In this document: piece by piece, positions 42,718 through 43,439 of the stretch | Layout: each line of letters starts with the position of its first letter | Numbering within the stretch: position 1 is the first letter of the stretch | Program-made: the position numbers and the translations under genes | The notes under the pieces: generated by a model | Database searches by the model: none | Told to the model about the DNA's origin: nothing | The model's input: only the letters and a program-made list of their open reading frames with translations | NCBI GenBank assembly: GCA_964569295.1 | Contig: CAZMVU010000015.1 | Span: forward strand, 1-43,439 | Length of the DNA stretch: 43,439 nt | From: CAZMVU01 sp964569295 | Lineage (GTDB): Bacteria; Hydrogenedentota; Hydrogenedentia; Hydrogenedentales; JAGMZX01 | Reading direction: 5' to 3'

Positions 42718-43169
42718 TGCCATGCCGCGACGTGACCGAGCTGATCCGCGTCATCGTCGACGATGCAGGCCGCTTCGTCGAATACCGGTTTATCAAACGG
42801 ACCTGCGGGCAAGGCGTGGGCGTGGACACGCTGCTCATGGACCTGCTCGCCGGGCAACCGATCGCAGATATCCTCGATATAGACCCGAATGAGTTTATCG
42901 TGCGGTATCCGGTCGCAGAGCCCATCGAGGAGTTCCTCACCCTGAAGCACCTGATAGCTGTGCAGTCGGCACTCGAGGTGCTCACCGGCCAGGCTGCCGG
43001 CGGCCCTGATGCCGTGTGTGCTGCGGCTAAGGTGTCTTTCGAGGACGGGCAAACCACCCTCGATGCACGCATCACCGTCGACCTCGTGACCGAGCGGATC
43101 AAGGCGTGCGGCAACTGCCGGAACTGCGGAAACGCGCAGCAGGACAAGAAGCGCATCGCGTTTACATAA
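42717..43169 (+). CDS. IscU/NifU_N-like protein, tentative
   Basis: 150 residues; the ATG shares a base with the phhB stop. The segment FIKRTCGQGVGVDTLLMDLLAGQPIADIL resembles the first conserved block of IscU/NifU scaffolds (xCxxGxxxxxS..L..L..G). The following FLTLKHLIAVQSALEVL region sits where IscU has a cluster Cys, but here there is none. Near the C-terminus is a different cysteine pair, IKACGNCRNCGN (CxxCxxC). It may be a degenerate scaffold fold that uses another set of cysteines, or a different protein with a chance likeness. Neighbouring an Nfu-type carrier supports an Fe-S link. Confidence 0.45.
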   Translation: MPCRDVTELIRVIVDDAGRFVEYRFIKRTCGQGVGVDTLLMDLLAGQPIADILDIDPNEFIVRYPVAEPIEEFLTLKHLIAVQSALEVLTGQAAGGPDAVCAAAKVSFEDGQTTLDARITVDLVTERIKACGNCRNCGNAQQDKKRIAFT

Positions 43170-43345
43170 TCGCGCCCGCAAGCCGTTTCAATGTGGGCTC
43201 TGCCACAACCCAAGGATGGCAAGACGTATTACCTGATTGCTGGTTCGGGGCGACTTGGGATTGGCGAAGACGCCTCGGGTGGAACCCGGGCGCTTCCGCT
43301 TTCCCGAGCGCCGTTGGTCCGAAAGCAAGGGCGGGTTCTGGCCTA

Positions 43346-43439
43346 CAGGGAGGGCGAGCGTCCCCGCGAGCCGAATACAAACCCTGGCGCACAAATGGGA
43401 GGGCGAGCGTCCCCGCGAGCCGAACAGAAACCGTGGCGC
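43346..43439 (+). repeat. Dispersed GC-rich repeat, two tandem copies at window end
   Basis: The 270 bp after the last gene hold no ORF I can support. They end in a 49-bp unit that starts GGGAGGGCGAGCGTCCCCGC (43348). It recurs 49 bp later (43397), with three substitutions across the second half and cut by the window edge. A 30-bp part of the same element (43346-43375) occurs, inverted, at 16987-17016, where it borders the 18-bp array. It is thus an interspersed family with tandem expansion. Confidence 0.85.

Overview
The window is GC-rich and densely coded on both strands. It looks like chromosomal sequence from an uncultured, Gram-negative-type bacterium of the Planctomycetes/Lentisphaerae/Hydrogenedentes kind. 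This placement is inferred from gene content: a Tat-exported Gfo/Idh/MocA oxidoreductase, ThuA, GH127, BNR and FG-GAP secreted proteins, a right-handed beta-helix remnant, and GC-rich dispersed repeats. A run of exactly 100 N inside a tandem repeat shows that this is a draft scaffold.

Layout. 0.2-2.1 kb (minus): ddl-dapF, peptidoglycan precursor synthesis. 2.2-2.3 kb: a 130-bp element bounded by inverted repeats. 2.5-7.0 kb (plus): HEAT protein, Tat-exported oxidoreductase, ThuA protein, membrane acyltransferase. 7.0-13.9 kb (minus): ROK sugar kinase, two-gene ABC transporter, two coupled FG-GAP proteins, a second oxidoreductase. 14.0-16.9 kb (minus): HPt protein, response regulator, GH127 glycosidase. 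17.0-17.3 kb: 18-bp tandem array with the gap. 17.4-25.7 kb (minus): a ten-gene housekeeping run infC-rpmI-rplT-hisA-tyrA-tmk-holB-ricT-tatD-pabBC, preceded by a promoter, a structured leader and a terminator-like attenuator. infC appears to start at AUC. 26.2-27.8 kb (plus): a CPA2-type cation/proton antiporter coupled to a small protein resembling AtpR of N-type ATPases. 28.1-30.2 kb (minus): glnB-amtB behind a textbook sigma-54 promoter. 30.2-31.1 kb: a gene-poor stretch with a structured region and a truncated beta-helix gene. 31.1-33.8 kb: flavodoxin-fold oxidoreductase and a hybrid sensor kinase. 34.0-37.0 kb (plus): yicC-gmk-rpoZ-coaBC. 37.1-40.9 kb (minus): tRNA-Ser(GCU), histone-deacetylase-family enzyme, a membrane protein with a zinc ribbon, BNR protein. 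41.1-43.2 kb (plus): Nfu-type Fe-S carrier, unknown protein, pterin carbinolamine dehydratase, IscU-like protein. The window ends in a copy of the same GC-rich repeat found at 17 kb.

How it works together. The housekeeping blocks cover translation, DNA replication, nucleotide, folate, aromatic and histidine synthesis, cell-wall precursors and coenzyme A. The accessory blocks suggest a heterotroph that handles plant or algal polysaccharides (GH127, ROK kinase, oxidoreductases, BNR protein) and scavenges ammonium under NtrC/sigma-54-like control.

Less ordinary items are the infC leader with its AUC start, the sigma-54 promoter, the antiporter/AtpR-like pair, the repeat families, key-residue substitutions in DapF and Gmk, and the small Fe-S/pterin cluster. 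No complete mobile element, CRISPR array or defence system was seen. All family names are by recognition of motifs and were not searched against a database.
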